Notes: generated from the letters alone by a model not told the origin. A stretch of 64,000 bases of DNA from Periconia sp. R9002 (GCA_023627715.1 JAMAHW010000002.1:922342-986341), one strand, 5' to 3'; shown: positions 36,404 to 50,365, numbered from the stretch's first letter. Translations and numbers: made by a program.

Positions 36404-39400
36404 GAGGATATAGTGGTATGGAATGGAGGGGGAGGTGGAGGCTGAGGTTGAGGTTGAAGATGAGGAAGGAGGGGAAGGATGTTGGACGGGCTGAGGATGG
36501 ATATATATCTTGTTGCGGAAAGGGACGAGGGATGGGGTCCTGATATAGAAAGGCGCCCCAGAGTGTAGAGTGTCGTTAGCCAGAGGGTTGATCCAGCATG
36601 TGCGAGAGAGAGCATGTGCGTAAATAGACTATGGGCTTAAACGTCGTCCACCCACCCCATGCCATGGCCAGCAGCGCACTTGGCTACCAGCGTAGGCCAT
36701 ATCCATCGCCATAGCATCCGCTCCCCTACCTTAGCCTAGCCTACCCTACCGTATCCCACCCTACCGTGCGGTCTACTCGAACCCTTGCCATAGCCATAGC
36801 CCCCCCTGCTGCGTCCACCAGAGCAGAGGTCGAGCTGTGCGTTGAGGCCCCGTAACCCTGGCGGTGGCAGGAGCGCTGGCTGTTTTCTGCTGCTCTGCAG
36901 ACCGGAGTTTGGGCGCATCGAGGCACCCGCTACGGCCGGCCATAGGGCGAAGGCTGCCACTGCCCACAGGCCCCTGCCGTTCCTCGCCCCTAGGCTACCT
37001 TAGGGCGGGCTAGCGCGGCGTCATCCCTGCCCCGACAGCTGCTGCTGCCCCCCCGGCCACCGCCATCTCTCCCAGCGACTGTCCCCTCGTTCCCAGCAGA
37101 CTCCTCCTTCAAGTGCGGTAAGGCTGCACTAGTGGGCCCAAAATACAAAGCTGCGGGCCTGCGTCACAAACCGCCGCGTTACCCCAAAGCCCTGTATTGC
37201 GCGACGCTTGCGCACCCCCATTGCGGCGGAGGCGGTCAACCCACTGGCAACCCACACTTGCATCTGTAGCCTCTAGTAGAGCTGTAGCTGTTGCTGTTGC
37301 GGTAGCTGTACCTTTTCCGGTCCCCTTGGAATCATCATCATCCTCCACTGCTACCACTACCACCATCACCACACCACCTCCCACCACGCACACCCACGCG
37401 AAGCCTCTCTTGTCCTCGTCTCGGCACAGTAACCGCATTAGCCCACCCACTACTCTCTATACCCTTAGACCTACACCTAGGTACTGCACCGCACCGCACC
37501 CCATCGCACTTCGTTCCCTCTCTCCCTGTTCCGCACGTTCCGTCCACGAATGGCTGGCGGCGGGGCAGCGTCAATTCTCCCCATTTCTTTCGTCTTGCCA
37601 TATCTCCGTAAATAGCACTCGGCCTAGCGAATCGTGCCAGTACTCGTCCGTCTTCTAACTTGTAGTAATGTATGCATCCATCCATCCATCCATCGAGTTA
37701 CTGATGGTTCGTTCGCTTCTCGCATCATCATCATCATCATCATTTGGAGCACATTCGGTTTTTGGAACCAGTGCCTCGCTGTGCCTCTCCCTTCGAGGGG
37801 GCTAAAATGCTAAGACGACAGTAAACGAACGGGCGAACGAGGACGGAGCGAGCGGAGAATGTTTGGGGTTAGCATGTATAGGATGGGACGGTATGGGATG
37901 GTAGGGCAGATCCCCATGGCTGCCTGGATCATGATGCATCATTCATGGAGGGATGGCATGGCTGGCGTGTACCGCGTAAATTGCAGTCACAGCGACCGTC
38001 GTCGCCGTCCTGCCCTCGACGCCGCCGAACCCACGACCATTATGAGGCCCCGCTACCTCGACCGTTCAGTAGGTACTGTACAGTACATAGATAGATAGAT
38101 AGTAATCATTAATCTTGTTGATCCGTCCTGACCCTGACAACGGAATCTCGAGCGTCCAGCCAGGTCGGATTTGGCGGGCACTCGATCCTGGCCCGTTCCC
38201 GAATCCCGAGCACGCCTACGACGACGCCAGCCAAGGCGTTGCTGGATGTGGTATTTGCTGAGAGAATTGTCTCTCGTTGGAGCTTGGGCAGTCTTGGTCG
38301 TAGCATCGCTTGATGGCTCGCTTGCACGCTGGAACTACTTGGCCGAGGGCTGCTGTCAATGTACAGACGTGATGCCGAAATGGATTGCACGCAGCTAGGT
38401 ACTGCTGTAGCTTTCCGCCGACCGTTTGCTTTGCCATGTGTGATGTGGCAGCATAGGACGGCAAGGGGCAACAAGCATCTGACCGACGACCAGCCCTATG
38501 CACCATCCCGGCTGTACATGTACCATACCATACCGCAAGTAAGCACCTTCGTCCCTCGCCTGGGTATCGAGTCGGTGAGCGTTCCCCCGCTCTTTTCCAT
38601 GATACTCAGTAGGTAGTAGCTGGTGCTCTGGCGCCAACAAATCAATCATCCACAAGGCGTGTGCGCGCGAGGCAATTTCACGGTCCAAAGCACCATCCAT
38701 GCCCACTTTACCGTACCGTGCTGGCCTCAACAATTGTCTTGCGCCGCCACACTGCGCCCGAGAGACGGAGAGGTGCAACATGATCAAGAGCCTCCTCCAT
38801 CGGCAAACACGGCTCCGAGCTGTGCTGTGTGCTGTGCTGTGCTGTGCGGTGTTGCGCTGAACCAGTCAGCTAACTCTCTCGTTCACACGTCCGTCTTTGG
38901 GCATAGGGCGTCGAGCATAGCGTAGGTGCGGCACCAAGGGCATCTTCACCACCCTTACAGAGGGAGGTACTTGGAGTGGTTTGATGACGACGACCAACGA
39001 CCACAGCGGCTTCCCATTTCACGTTTCGAGTCACAGGTTTCTAGCTGATGTGCAACGATTCGTCCGAGCGCTGGGAGATCAGCCCCCGCCTCACCGGCTA
39101 GCTACAGGGTCAAACGTCTTTTCAACTCGCCCACCATCTCGACTTGACGGGGCACAGACACAGGCACAGCGCCCGTGATTCCTTTTGGTTTAACAGTGAG
39201 ACATGCGTGTGTGTAATTCTGCACCCCAGCTTTCCATGTGTGTTGTACAGTTGGTTCGTGTTACACCACGAGACAATTCCAATGGTCGGGTTCATCTTCT
39301 CCAGAGTAAGAGCAAAGATGTACATATCAATCAGCACTTTAAGGTAAGCGCGGACAGATCCGAGCTGCGCTGAGTCTATCCACCACGCTTCGTCTGTATG

Positions 39401-42400
39401 TGTGCATGTATGAAGTATGGATGTACTATACATTTGGGGGCAAACAAACAGGACGCCGCTTCTTTTGTCCAGCAGTGCATAGACGACACGTCTGCCTGTG
39501 CAGATGCGGTGCATGTGCGTTTTGCTGGCGACACGGTACATACGTGTACGTGCACATGTAGGTAGTACCACATAGCACATAGTTGGAGTAGGTAACGTAC
39601 AAGTTGCGGTGCGAGAGAACAGACATGGTGGTTATGTTGCGGTGTGGTGGCTAGGGCTGGGTGCATGGCGAGGCGTGCCATTGGCTGAGGCCCTCAGCTT
39701 GCGTGACAAGCCGCTGGGAACTGCTCGATTGGGAGCAATAGGCGACGGGCGAGGGGCCATCCTCACCGCCGCCCCGACCCTTCAAAATGTCCACTTCATC
39801 TCCATTGTAAACTCCGCTCTGATTACCAAGGCGGCCCGCAAACCACCCGCTACCTACACCAACTCCTCATGACTAAACCATCCACGCGTTGACTCATGGC
39901 CGTCTTGCAGGTCCTCCTCTATAGGACATACAGATGTATGGAGCAATGATTTGCAACGCATGTCCATACATGTACGTACAGTATCGTACATAAGTTATGC
40001 ATGTATCGAAAGTGCAAGAACTGGCTATTGCACCTGCCTGCACAAAAATACATACATACATACATACATACATACATACATCATCGATGCCATCTATCAT
40101 GGTTGCTGCCGACCTTCGCTTCGTAGCCGCCGTGGCCTACCTACGGCTTCCAATTTTATCGTCCTCACGCCTTGCTTGGACTTCCTACGTGTGCTAAATA
40201 TTCATGGCAACAATGTGTGTAAACTTAGGCATCATGGTGGTGGAGCTGTGCTAAATTTATCCGCGTACCTACTGTAGGCTTCCGCTTCCGCTTCTAGCTC
40301 GACGCCGCGCCGCTGCTCGGCACTAGTACTAGCGCCTGGGCGACCTTCATTTGTCAACGGTCAAGGTCGAGTCGAGTCTGATGCCATCCATCCTCCATTG
40401 CACGACCCCCAGCCCTACAGCCTTACCGCTCCATCGCTCCATCTACCTAGGTATCCTGCTCCAATACCTAGCACCGTGTCATCACATCAGCCATCTGCAC
40501 CTTGATACCCGTCTTGATGGGTTCAAGGGCCTCGTTGTCGGCCTGCTTATCTCCCACTATGCTCCATGAAGCATGCGACTCGCCAACTGCCGTCTTCTGC
40601 CACGTCCGACGCGCCTTTACCCCGTCCCAAGCGCAAGGGTGTGCCAGAATCGCGGTGCCGCTGGCAGGGCTGGAACGTGGCTGCACCCTACGAATCCCTT
40701 CATAGGGCGTTTCGTTTACAAATTCAACGTCCACACCCGCAACTCCCTCATGCAGTGAACCGCTCATCGACGGCTTCGCGTACAACAACTCGCCCTCATG
40801 GCAAAATGCTCTTGCTCACGTGTTTCCGCATGGTCAAATCGTAGCTCAATCTAGCGCCTCCAACCACCGCTTCATCCACTACACTGCGCCTTGGAAATAC
40901 CGACAATCCATGATTCTGCCCGTGGACCGGTTCGTTTGTCCCCCAAGGAAGTGTCGATCCGAAACCCAGCCAGGCGTTCTGCCTGTCAGCACGCATACCA
41001 GACTCCTGCAAGCCACGAGTATTCAATCTTAGGGCCAGCTACAAATCCTTCTGCCAGAGACTCGATCAATGAGATGACCAGTCCCTCGTAGCGAACCCTC
41101 AACCCAAGAATACTCTAGGCGCTAAAAGCGCCCATTTGCCAGGAACATGCTGACGCACTTTCCCAGAAGCGTGCATACTGGATGCATTGCATCCAAAATT
41201 CACCGATAATCTAACTGCTCTAACCGATCTGGGTAGCACAGCATTGCAGATTCCTAACATCAAGGGGTCAACCCAATTTAGAGCAGTCAAGTCAAACCGT
41301 TCTGCGGACGGGATCCTGAATCCTCTTACCCATCTCGGGGGGATATTAACCCCAAATCCCTCACAGCATTGATCGGTGAAAACGTCAAAATCACCCTTGA
41401 TCATACCCATGGAACCCTCTTTATCTCACCGGATTGTGAATCATTGCCGTTAATACTTTGTTACTGGCCGTTCTGGGAGATAGCCATAATGAACATCCAT
41501 CTTCATTGGGTATAGTTTGTCGGAAATAGCGCTCAAGTGACTTTCTCACCCATCAGCAAAACAACCGTGCAAGGTCCATTTCGGAACTTGACTGTCAATG
41601 TCCTCCTCAACCTGCATCTCCTTCAATATTGATTTCCCGCCCTAGTCGACTGCCCACTATTTGCGCTCACCTATCGTAGAGCACAAAAATAAAATTCGTC
41701 TCAAATGCGCGCCAACATGAAGGAAAATGATCCGTTCATAGTTCAATCCGTGTTTACCGCAAAGCAAATTCGGATGGATGCATGCGATGGAAATTCCATG
41801 GTTGCTCGAAAAGCTCGTGTTTCCCCGCAACTCTTACGCCGTTGACCGGCTCAACCAACACCTGGATGTGATAGGGTCTGGAATAGGCATAAGTACGCCC
41901 GCCACCTTCACTGATTGTATTGCACAGGGCGTGCTGGGATGAACGATTCATCACCGACTTGTTGATCGGCTCTACTTCTCCACCACCGCTGCCCATATTC
42001 AGTCATAGCATACGAAAACCGCAATTGTTAGGCCGTCTAGTCCATTTGAGCATACATATGGCAGAAACAAGAAGGGTGATTGGCTTCACGGAGATGGTGT
42101 AGAGTGCGGCTGAACAGGGCCCAACCTTGGCGCTCTACGCGGCTTGGTTACAGCGGGGCATAGGGCATGCTTCGCAGGTGTTGTTACGCCGCGGACACTG
42201 CAATTAATAGCATCTACTCCACTCCGCCCATTTGGCCCACAGACCAATGCACAGCTGTGCCTCAACCCAATGGTCATTGCAACAGCAATGATGATTAGAC
42301 ATTTGGTGGTACCCATATTTGGCGTGCGCTGTGTTCGGGTCATCGTTGCCCCAGGCGAGATCGTCAAGTTAGGTATTCTTTGCACCCAGCCACAGCGAAA

Positions 42401-42475
42401 TGTGGATTATTAGCTATCGTGCGAAAGCAAATGTCTCATGCATGGACACTAGGTATTTGATCGTCGGTCCATCAA
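36404..42475. other. Gene-poor interval
   Basis: About 6 kb upstream of the bZIP gene without a supported gene. Base composition is like the genes, not AT-rich. Features: CCTACC-like direct repeats (36725-36770), (CAT)n near 37720-37745, TGTGC repeats (38820-38850), TAGA repeats (38088-38102) and (CATA)n at 40049-40082. On the minus strand, open stretches at 41754-41996, 41099-41410 and 40468-40788 read somewhat like protein but do not join into a gene that I can defend. Confidence 0.5.
40049..40082. repeat. (CATA)n microsatellite
   Basis: Uninterrupted run of about eight CATA units. Confidence 0.9.
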
Positions 42476-43009
42476 ATGTCTACGAGTACAGACATTCAGA
42501 ATGACATTGGCGGCCGACAGCTATCGACAGACCCGGCTGGATATGTTTCCGATGCTTATTTGAACCAGACCAATGGCACGGAAACATATGTAGCAGATGA
42601 TGTCAGTCAAAGAATCTCCGATGGTGAATCGGCCGTGGTAGAGAATCGACAAAACCAGATCGACACCTCATCGGAGGAGGCCTTTCCTACGCTCTACAAT
42701 GGTTCCTTGGGGCCCTGCGGGCCGATTGAAACACACAATTCGGCCCCAAAGCTAGCATCCGACGCGTCCATCCAACCCCTTCTGCGACATTCCCCATTTT
42801 CCGCGAAAATGGCGCCCTGCATGGGCTGTTCACGTGTCGCTGATGCACTTGAAGGGTCCTACTTAGATGCAGCTACGCCCAAAGCAATTCTTGAACGCGC
42901 CCTAAAGCTCACTGTATCCATCAATGGCGAATGGAATGTGGTCAAAAGGCTTAACTTCGAACGCGTAGGCGACGGCGGCCGCATTCTTCCATGGGCGGAA
43001 GACGTTTAA
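42476..43009 (+). CDS. Orphan ORF, 177 aa
   Basis: I do not recognise this protein. The ATG at 42476 lies in the context CAAATG, and the frame runs 177 codons to a TAA at 43007. The sequence reads as normal protein: hydrophilic acidic N-terminal half (DPAGYVSDAYLNQTNGTETY), a short Cys motif (MAPCMGCSRVADAL) and a plausible helix (PKAILERALKLTVSINGEWN). There is no signal peptide, membrane segment or known domain. It has no competing protein-like frame on the other strand and no neighbour within several kb. It could be a real lineage-specific gene or the largest exon of a decaying one. Confidence 0.35.
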   Translation: MSTSTDIQNDIGGRQLSTDPAGYVSDAYLNQTNGTETYVADDVSQRISDGESAVVENRQNQIDTSSEEAFPTLYNGSLGPCGPIETHNSAPKLASDASIQPLLRHSPFSAKMAPCMGCSRVADALEGSYLDAATPKAILERALKLTVSINGEWNVVKRLNFERVGDGGRILPWAEDV

Positions 43010-46000
43010 TGAGTAGGTCCCTAGGTAAGTATGCATCTCAATGGTTTTGACGGTCGCACACAGACGTCGCTCGCATTCGCTAATTAGCGCGTAGCACTAC
43101 ATGGCGACGCACAGTACTTTGACAGTACCGTACCACAGTATGAGGGCATGTGTACCTCAGCAACAAATTGGCACATCCAAGGCACGCCGGCCCTCGTGCG
43201 TACTCAATGTAGCGCGCTCGTCATTAGGGTGGATGTGACTGTTTTTGTTACACGCTAGATGGCATCAAAAGGTCATTGCGCGGAAACCCGTCGTACTATT
43301 TCATAGCTGCCGCCTGAGAAAAAGCTTCGGTTTTCATTAGAGTGGGAACTGACGAACTATGCACCGGCGCGTCGTGTGGCTAGTTCCGGTATAGTCTACG
43401 AGACGGACGTCAACTCGGTGCCCGAAAAGGCGACGCGGCAATGTATTGGCGTGGGGAGTCCAGCTGGACGTTTCATTCGTTCCTTGTTCCACATTTATTG
43501 TTCGTTTGCCTGTCGCCTGTTGGGTTCAAGTTGGTGACTGGACTACACTGTCGGGAGATGCCGAGAAATAGATGTCGGGCGGATGTCACTCATTGCTCCG
43601 CTCGAGTCCGCCCAGCTCGTTCTTCAGTCTCCACACACTCTCGTCTATTTTCTCCAAAGAGAAGGCAAAGAGAAGAGGTACGCCTACACGTTACCTATTT
43701 GCCTCCAACTTCAAGGAAATCCCGGTCTGGTGTGAAGCACTGCACCGACCCAATTGTTGTTCTACATAGCGTAAATACGAGATGTGATGGATGTTCTTGC
43801 ACACACATGGATCCAGTTGGAATCACAATGATCCTGGATAGCTCGGGGCGGTTAGTTCGGGGCGGCCGCTCGAAAATAAACCACATGCTTCTGAATCATG
43901 ACATCGAATGGGGTTGCGCGGGACAAGGCTTTGCGCACCATATCGCATATTCCCGGTTTAGGTAAGTGTCTCGTGGTATGACCGAGCAATCCGGTCAAGG
44001 CAAAGGCAGCCACTTGCCTGCTGCTAGCTTCGGACTTACGAACAATGGGGCGAAATCGCACATTGGCGCAACCATCTCCAGTGGTGTTGTGCGGACGAGA
44101 TTAGGTTCTCACATGGTAAGGAGAGAAAAAAAAAAGGAAAGGAAGAAGAAGAAGAAGAAGATCGTCTTATCAAAGCATGTCATCGTGTAGGTGGTACAAA
44201 TCTTCGCTGTTGGCAACCAACGCTCGCTCGCTTCCCCAGATCTCCCACTCCCATCTCACGTTAGAAGCTTACCTGCAACGTGGTGGATGAAAAAGCTTAC
44301 TTTACGTGTACCAACACGGCAGCGCGGGCGCGCATAGGGCTGGAAGAGAGTTCTGACCGACGGAGCGAGGAGAAGAAAAGAAAACGTTCCACGCGCATTC
44401 TTTGAGGGCTCACAGTTGAGTCAGCCTGATGCCTTCTTTACCCAAGGTCGCCCTTTGCAATTTCCATTTCCGTGACGGGCGTTGTTCGAGTTTTTGCTCC
44501 TTCTTTACATCACTACCATCTAAAGAACATACGATGGTTTTTGTCATCTAGTGCATTGCCTAGCGCTACTACTGCCACATTGCGGATTCCCCCGTTAGCA
44601 AGCTCCACCCTTTTGGCGAGCCTCGCGGGTAGTTTTTCCGTGCCAGTCTCGACGCCTGCCGTCCTTTCCATGATGGCGTCGCATAACCGCAGCGGGTCTA
44701 ATGCATTCACTATCGATACCTACTGCAAGTCGCTGTGGCTTGTAGCTTTTATATATATATAGGATGAATGGATTGCGCGTCTGAGACATACATCCAATGA
44801 CTTCAACGGTTGCGATTCTTTAGAGTGGTTGTTCGGGAATGTATACAATACAGTGCTCGGATTTCTTCCACACCAAGGGGCTACGAGGTGGATTATTTTC
44901 AGTTCCCCTAGCGCGTGCATGAGATACACCATGTGCAATACTATAGCGAGATGATGCCTTTCGTCGGTCTCCGTATCCGCTAGGCGCCTGCAACGAACCA
45001 ACCTCGCTTCGACTTGTTGATGAATCATCATTAAGGGGTCACACTTCTTCCAGTCGATGCGGCGCGAGCCTCTGATGGATTCTAGACGTGTGGACACGAG
45101 GGCGGGGCGTTTGACTAATAATTCTGCGAAGCGTACCCTAATCTCGTCTCGCACGAAAACAGGCAATGCTGCAAAAATGTAACGTCCGTAACGTTCGTTC
45201 ATGATGAAGACCTACCTCAGGCTAGCAAGCGACCAGTGGTGTGGCACTATTGCTAAAGTCTGCTATTGCAAGGGATCAAGGTTGTGTGGTTATCAAACGT
45301 TTGAACCATACGATTCACATCCCTATCCTCTCGCATGACCAGCAAGGATGAAGTTCAAATCATCGACTTTCTCGAATGTCTAAACCCGCAAAGGGCGATG
45401 CGATACGGCGTGATACGACCGACCCTTCTACGCGTGCCACCCTTGCGTGCTCGATGGAGCAACGACCAGTTACAAAACGTAGAGCATGGTTGGTACCTTT
45501 GTAGCATCAGCACACTCCGCGTGGCTGCTACGCCAGAATTTGCTGGGGCATCTGTGGGCCGCGTACTCAATGTGTAACGAACGGGACAATGAAGAGATGG
45601 GGGCTGAATGGTTGATTCTTCCAACAATTGAAATGGTCGTGGAGAGATTGGAGGGCTGCGGCGAGACGAACTTCAGCTGGCTGGCCGTCACGGAATGGGG
45701 CCATTGCCCCTCTTTTTTCTTCTTTTCTCTTTCTTTTCTTCGAGGGCCAAAACTGCATAGGCCATATTGCCATGCCCTGGAGATGCACCTGGGGTCGAGG
45801 ATCGTGGGCATATGCCAATGTCCATAGCGACCTGGAGGAGATCCCATCGTGCCCGTTAGGGTTCTCCATCAAGTAATGCTTCGGGCCGAAGGTCCTCGAG
45901 TCGTGCTCGATTGGAAATGTTTCTACGTGTAAGGCCTTCCATTTGATCGTGCAACCGTTGAACAATGTGCAGGTCATGGACGTGGATCTGGGGTTTTCTG

Positions 46001-46962
46001 TGAGGCGTAGCGAGTGAATTGAGTCCAACCAATGACAGCTTGTTGGCGCCAGGTCGTCCTCCTCCACCAACTTGACCACCAACCTCACCACGATGATGCA
46101 TCACGACGACTAGCAACCACGCTGCAAACGTGCGTAAGCGCACGGAGCAAATGAGATTGTCAAGCAAACCCAATTCTCGGGAGCGGGTGAACAGTTGATT
46201 AGCGTGGTCGGCGAAGAGGTCCAGGCAGAGGGGTGAAGGGGGCTGGCTGCTTGGCTGATGGCCTTCCCCCTGTCCGCCCTACAACTCACTCTTGGATGCT
46301 CGCAATCACCCCCTCGTTTAGGCCACTTCTCCCTCTTGAGGGACTCGTTAACGTGACCACTGACACTGACAGGGCTGAAACTCCCTTCCGCGCCCCACGC
46401 TCGTTCCTTCGCACACGTCACTGGACTGGTGGCTTGTCCCTGCACATTACACTAGCAGTTACTCCGACCGGCACCTGATAAAAGACATTAACGTTAATGA
46501 ATGCATTCCAATACTCTCTCCCCGAGTCGGCCCCCATCCGAGAGAATGCCAACTAGGTAGCTGTGGGCTACGTACACTAAGTCCCAAAACAGCATTCGTT
46601 TCGGCCAAGGGAACATCAAGACATAACGTTAAGTTACATACGCCCGAGCTGAGACCATATGGTACCGTACACACTGTACACATCATGTCCGCTAATTCCG
46701 ACTATCCCGAACGTTTGCTGTGTGCATCGCGGACGCGCGGGATCCCCAGCCAATGGTTCCACGGGCCATGACGAATGGGCGGGGCTGAAGAAAGGATGGG
46801 TGGCCTTAATCTCGTTTAACTCTCTCTGCACCATCAATCAAGGTGATGGACATCGTGGGCCGCTGTGATTTCGCAACATGCCGCCTCTTCCTGTGCCACT
46901 CGATTGTTTACCGTTTCCATGGTTGGGTTATCTTCTTTCTAACCAGGTGACATACAAAATCC

Positions 46963-46988
46963 GGTTTCTCGGTTTCTCGGTTTCTCGG
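46963..46988. repeat. 8-bp tandem repeat GGTTTCTC x3
   Basis: Three perfect consecutive copies of GGTTTCTC followed by GG. Confidence 0.9.
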
Positions 46989-49500
46989 CATCGTCTCCAT
47001 CTTCAAGCTCCCCTTTTGTTTGCCAATATATCGTCGCTGCAACACGGTTCCGTCTGCCTTCCTCTGTCCAAAAAATAGAAGCCATCTAGTAATGTCTTTC
47101 CCAAAACCGGTATCCCATATAGGGAAAGAGGGCTCAAGCGGGAAATATCCTACAATGCAAGTGCTGTGCATCAAACGGGCGAAAAGGAAACCACGCCACC
47201 ACACTTTTCAGCTCTTCGATATGAGACACCAACCCAAGTAACATAATGTGATCCATCCACGTACGGCGCGAACAGTGCACACGTTGGCTTTTGTCCCCAT
47301 CTCTCAGAACCTTCTTTCTACGGTCGGTGTGTGTGTCTTTGTCTGGGATATCGCACCGCTCTGCGATACCTAACACTCGCCGACCAACCCATGGGTCGGT
47401 CCTCAACTCTCCCACAGACATCCAAACCCTCACTCACTCCTTTATGCACCCAGACCCAAACAGGAAATACCCTCTAACCTCTCCGCGCCCCATGATTCCA
47501 AACAACTCAATGGATTGATTGATTGATTGACTTCCAATACTCTCTCGTTCTTTTGTCTCATATCGTACTAGCTCACAATGACATCTTTCTCTCTTTTCTC
47601 TCTCTACATACGCACGCCTTGACAAACGCAACGCATGACAAATTGACCTACCACCAAACGACCCTCTCAATCTCGTCGCCAAAAAAAAATACGGAACCGA
47701 GTGACATTATTCCAAATCGCTAGCGTACGGTGCAGTTGCAGGCGCAGTAACCTACGTACGCAAACGTCCCAGCTTTATCCCCAATCTGTCCATCGTACAT
47801 ACCCAGTCAGTTCATCCTTCCATTTTCAAGGATGAGCACGGGTCGGTCGGTGGAATCGAGTGATGTCACCCCCTCGCGAACGCGAGTGTGGTTGGGCCCG
47901 TTTCATCATTGATTGGGGAGCAACCTCCCCAGGAAAAATAGCAATGAAAATCCAACGCAGGCATTTTAACGCGGAAAAATAATCACTAATCAATCGATGA
48001 CGGAAAAAAGTCCCATACTGTACGTACGTCCCCGGTTCTTAGGTGCAGCCGATCCCACCCCCCGATTGACCCAACAACGTGGAGCTGGGGTTTGGATGAC
48101 TTGATGAGACGGCTCGGAAGATTCGCGCCGCCCGTGGGACTTTGTTGGGTTTTGTGGTGTTGGGGTTGGTGGCTGGCTGGCTGGCTGATGATGAGTACTG
48201 GTGGGGATGGTTTTTGAGGAAGCAGTCAATTACCCAAACACTCCGTCTCGGTGAACGTTATAAGTCGATAATGTATTGTAACTGGGCGTATACCGTATGT
48301 TTAAATCAACGGGTCCGCTGGTGATGGTAGTTTTGCGACCCATTCCACATACACAGCCTTTTAACGGGGCAACAACCACTTAGCCATCCCATCCTTTCGA
48401 CAAACATTCTTCGTCCTGCGGATATCTATTATCCCAGGACTTGCACCATGGAAAATCGAACGGATCTACACACGCGCATGTCTCAATTTATATCGTACAG
48501 TTACCAAAAAAAAACATTTCAAAATGAAGGTTGTAGATGAAGAAGTTGCGGTCTATACTTGTCAAACTCGTTTTTATTCTGCAGTGCAGTGCGTGTAGCT
48601 ACCTACCTACTTACATACTTATGTATGTACATGTATGTATTATGAAATAACACACACAACAACAACCGCCCCGAAATGCCCCCAATCAACCCATCCATCC
48701 ATCCAATCCCAAGTAGGAAAACGCTGTATGGATCACATGTATCATTCCCATCTAACCCCCCTCGCCCCTCCCCCCTTTCCCATCCATCTATGTTCATTCA
48801 TTCATCCACCCATCCGTTCCCCCCTTTTGTCCCTTTCCTTTTAAAACATACATACATATTTAGAAAAAATTCACACGCCTACCTACCCGAGTCGGTAGGG
48901 AGGGAAGGAGGGAAGGAGGAAGGGAGGGATGGGTTTGAGATTTGCATTTGTGCTCGTTGGAAGAAATGTTGTAGGTTTTTCTTTTTCTTTTTCTTTTTCC
49001 TTGGATCCCCGCTGATTTTGATGATTGTGGTTCTGAGTGTGGGGTTCGTGGGGTTCGTGGGGAGGAGGAGGAGGATTGTGGTTGTGGTTGTGGTTGGTTG
49101 ATGGAGGTGAGGAATTTGGGTTCTATGTTCGCCTTGTAATGAGGGAGGGGGGGGGTCTAAGGACGTAGGGAAATGACTGTGTGTGTGATGTGTGGTGTGT
49201 GTGTCTACCCTGCTTGCTTTCTTTCGTTCTTGAAGGATGAGGTTTGTAGAATTGGATAGACAGATGGAAAAGTCGTGTATAAATTTTTTTCTCCTCTTTT
49301 TGTGCGGTGATTGGTGAGGAACGTGAGTGTTGTTGGTTGGAAATTGTACTTCCAATTGATGGGGTCTAGGTTTCTCGTGTAATTAGATGGGAATGTTATA
49401 AAAAACGGCCTTGTTTGTTGTTGTGAAGTAATATGGCTGACTGCACGCGGTATTAAGACTGGTGATCGTGATTCTTGTGTATTTTTTTGGTGAACTATTA

Positions 49501-49591
49501 GGAGGGGTTCTACCTCGATAAAAATCCCAAAAGAATGTCAAGGGCGTCATATGAGACTGACTTTCGTAGTCCTAGGTGACCAGACTGGTCC
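49501..49591. repeat. Dispersed repeat, copy 2
   Basis: Leading motif GGAGGGGTTCTACCT then a 55-nt core (49537-49591) that is 50/55 identical to 29280-29334, in the same orientation. The core ends in a near-perfect palindrome, GACCAGACTGGTC (49578-49590). This copy lacks the ~60-nt insert of copy 1. Confidence 0.75.
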
Positions 49592-50365
49592 GTCCATATG
49601 GTGCTGTGGGCGTACAAAAAAAAAGTAACATATCAAAAATTTGAGCACTTGGTGAAGGCGACATATACATACAAATTCAAAAAGTATTTTAAAGCAACGC
49701 GTTGCGGCCAGAAGGGTGATATTACCAAGAACATATTCAAAGGTAGGAAGACGGTGGAAAAGGCGGTGCGTGACATTTTATTAGGAGGGGTGGGGAAAAC
49801 GTCTGATCAGGTAATACATCCAATGGGCTGGTGCTATCAAGACATGTCTGAGACCCAGTTGACAGGTTTAATTGCTTCCTATCTCTTGTTTTCCCAGTGC
49901 GAGCTTTGAAGACATTACCTCCACTTTGTCCCATGGTGATGTCATTGTTTGTGTAATCCAACATCTACACCCAATAGTAGAATTACGAGAGGTGTAACCG
50001 GACCACAAAAATGATTTCGTAATCTGGAGGAAGAATATAGAGCAAGTGCAAATGGCACAAAAATTTGTTGTGACGACGCTCCATATATCATGTACGGGGT
50101 AAAATGAAGTATATTATTCCAGAAGCACCATCATGATAAGTCCTAATTGATATTTCCATGCCGTGAGATAAGTAGTTGCACTTTGAATCACAAACAACGT
50201 GGGCAACATCAAAACGTACGTGACTGTGATAGTGAAACGTTTCCTCGCGAGAGCTATCCACATAAATTGACAACTAGCAGCTAGAAGAAACAGCTACGCT
50301 ACTACCTTGTTCTTGAAATCAAACCTTCTGGGAAGCAAACCATCACCTCAATAACACACGTTAAG

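Larger units (their letters stand above)
43010..50365. other. Gene-poor interval with low-complexity sequence
   Basis: About 7.3 kb without a supported gene. The longest frames (43441-43965 plus, 44720-45202 minus, 45567-46091 minus) lack recognisable domains and overlap others. An 8-bp tandem repeat lies at 46963-46988, ATTG repeats near 47514-47530, CT-rich, CCATC and TTTTTC tracts at 48680-49010, and the second dispersed-repeat copy at 49501-49591. A 104-codon frame at 49598-49909 sits immediately after that repeat (Lys/Tyr/Thr-rich, no domain) and is not called. Confidence 0.45.

Noticed and set aside
44720..45202. 160-codon minus-strand frame
   Set aside because: Reads partly like protein (MNERYGRYIFAALPVFVRDE), but no domain, no splice partner and no supporting context; kept only as a note.
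48676..49355. Overlapping frames on both strands
   Set aside because: Made of CCATC, TTTTTC and GT-rich simple repeats; the translations (Phe runs, Val-rich ends) are artefacts.
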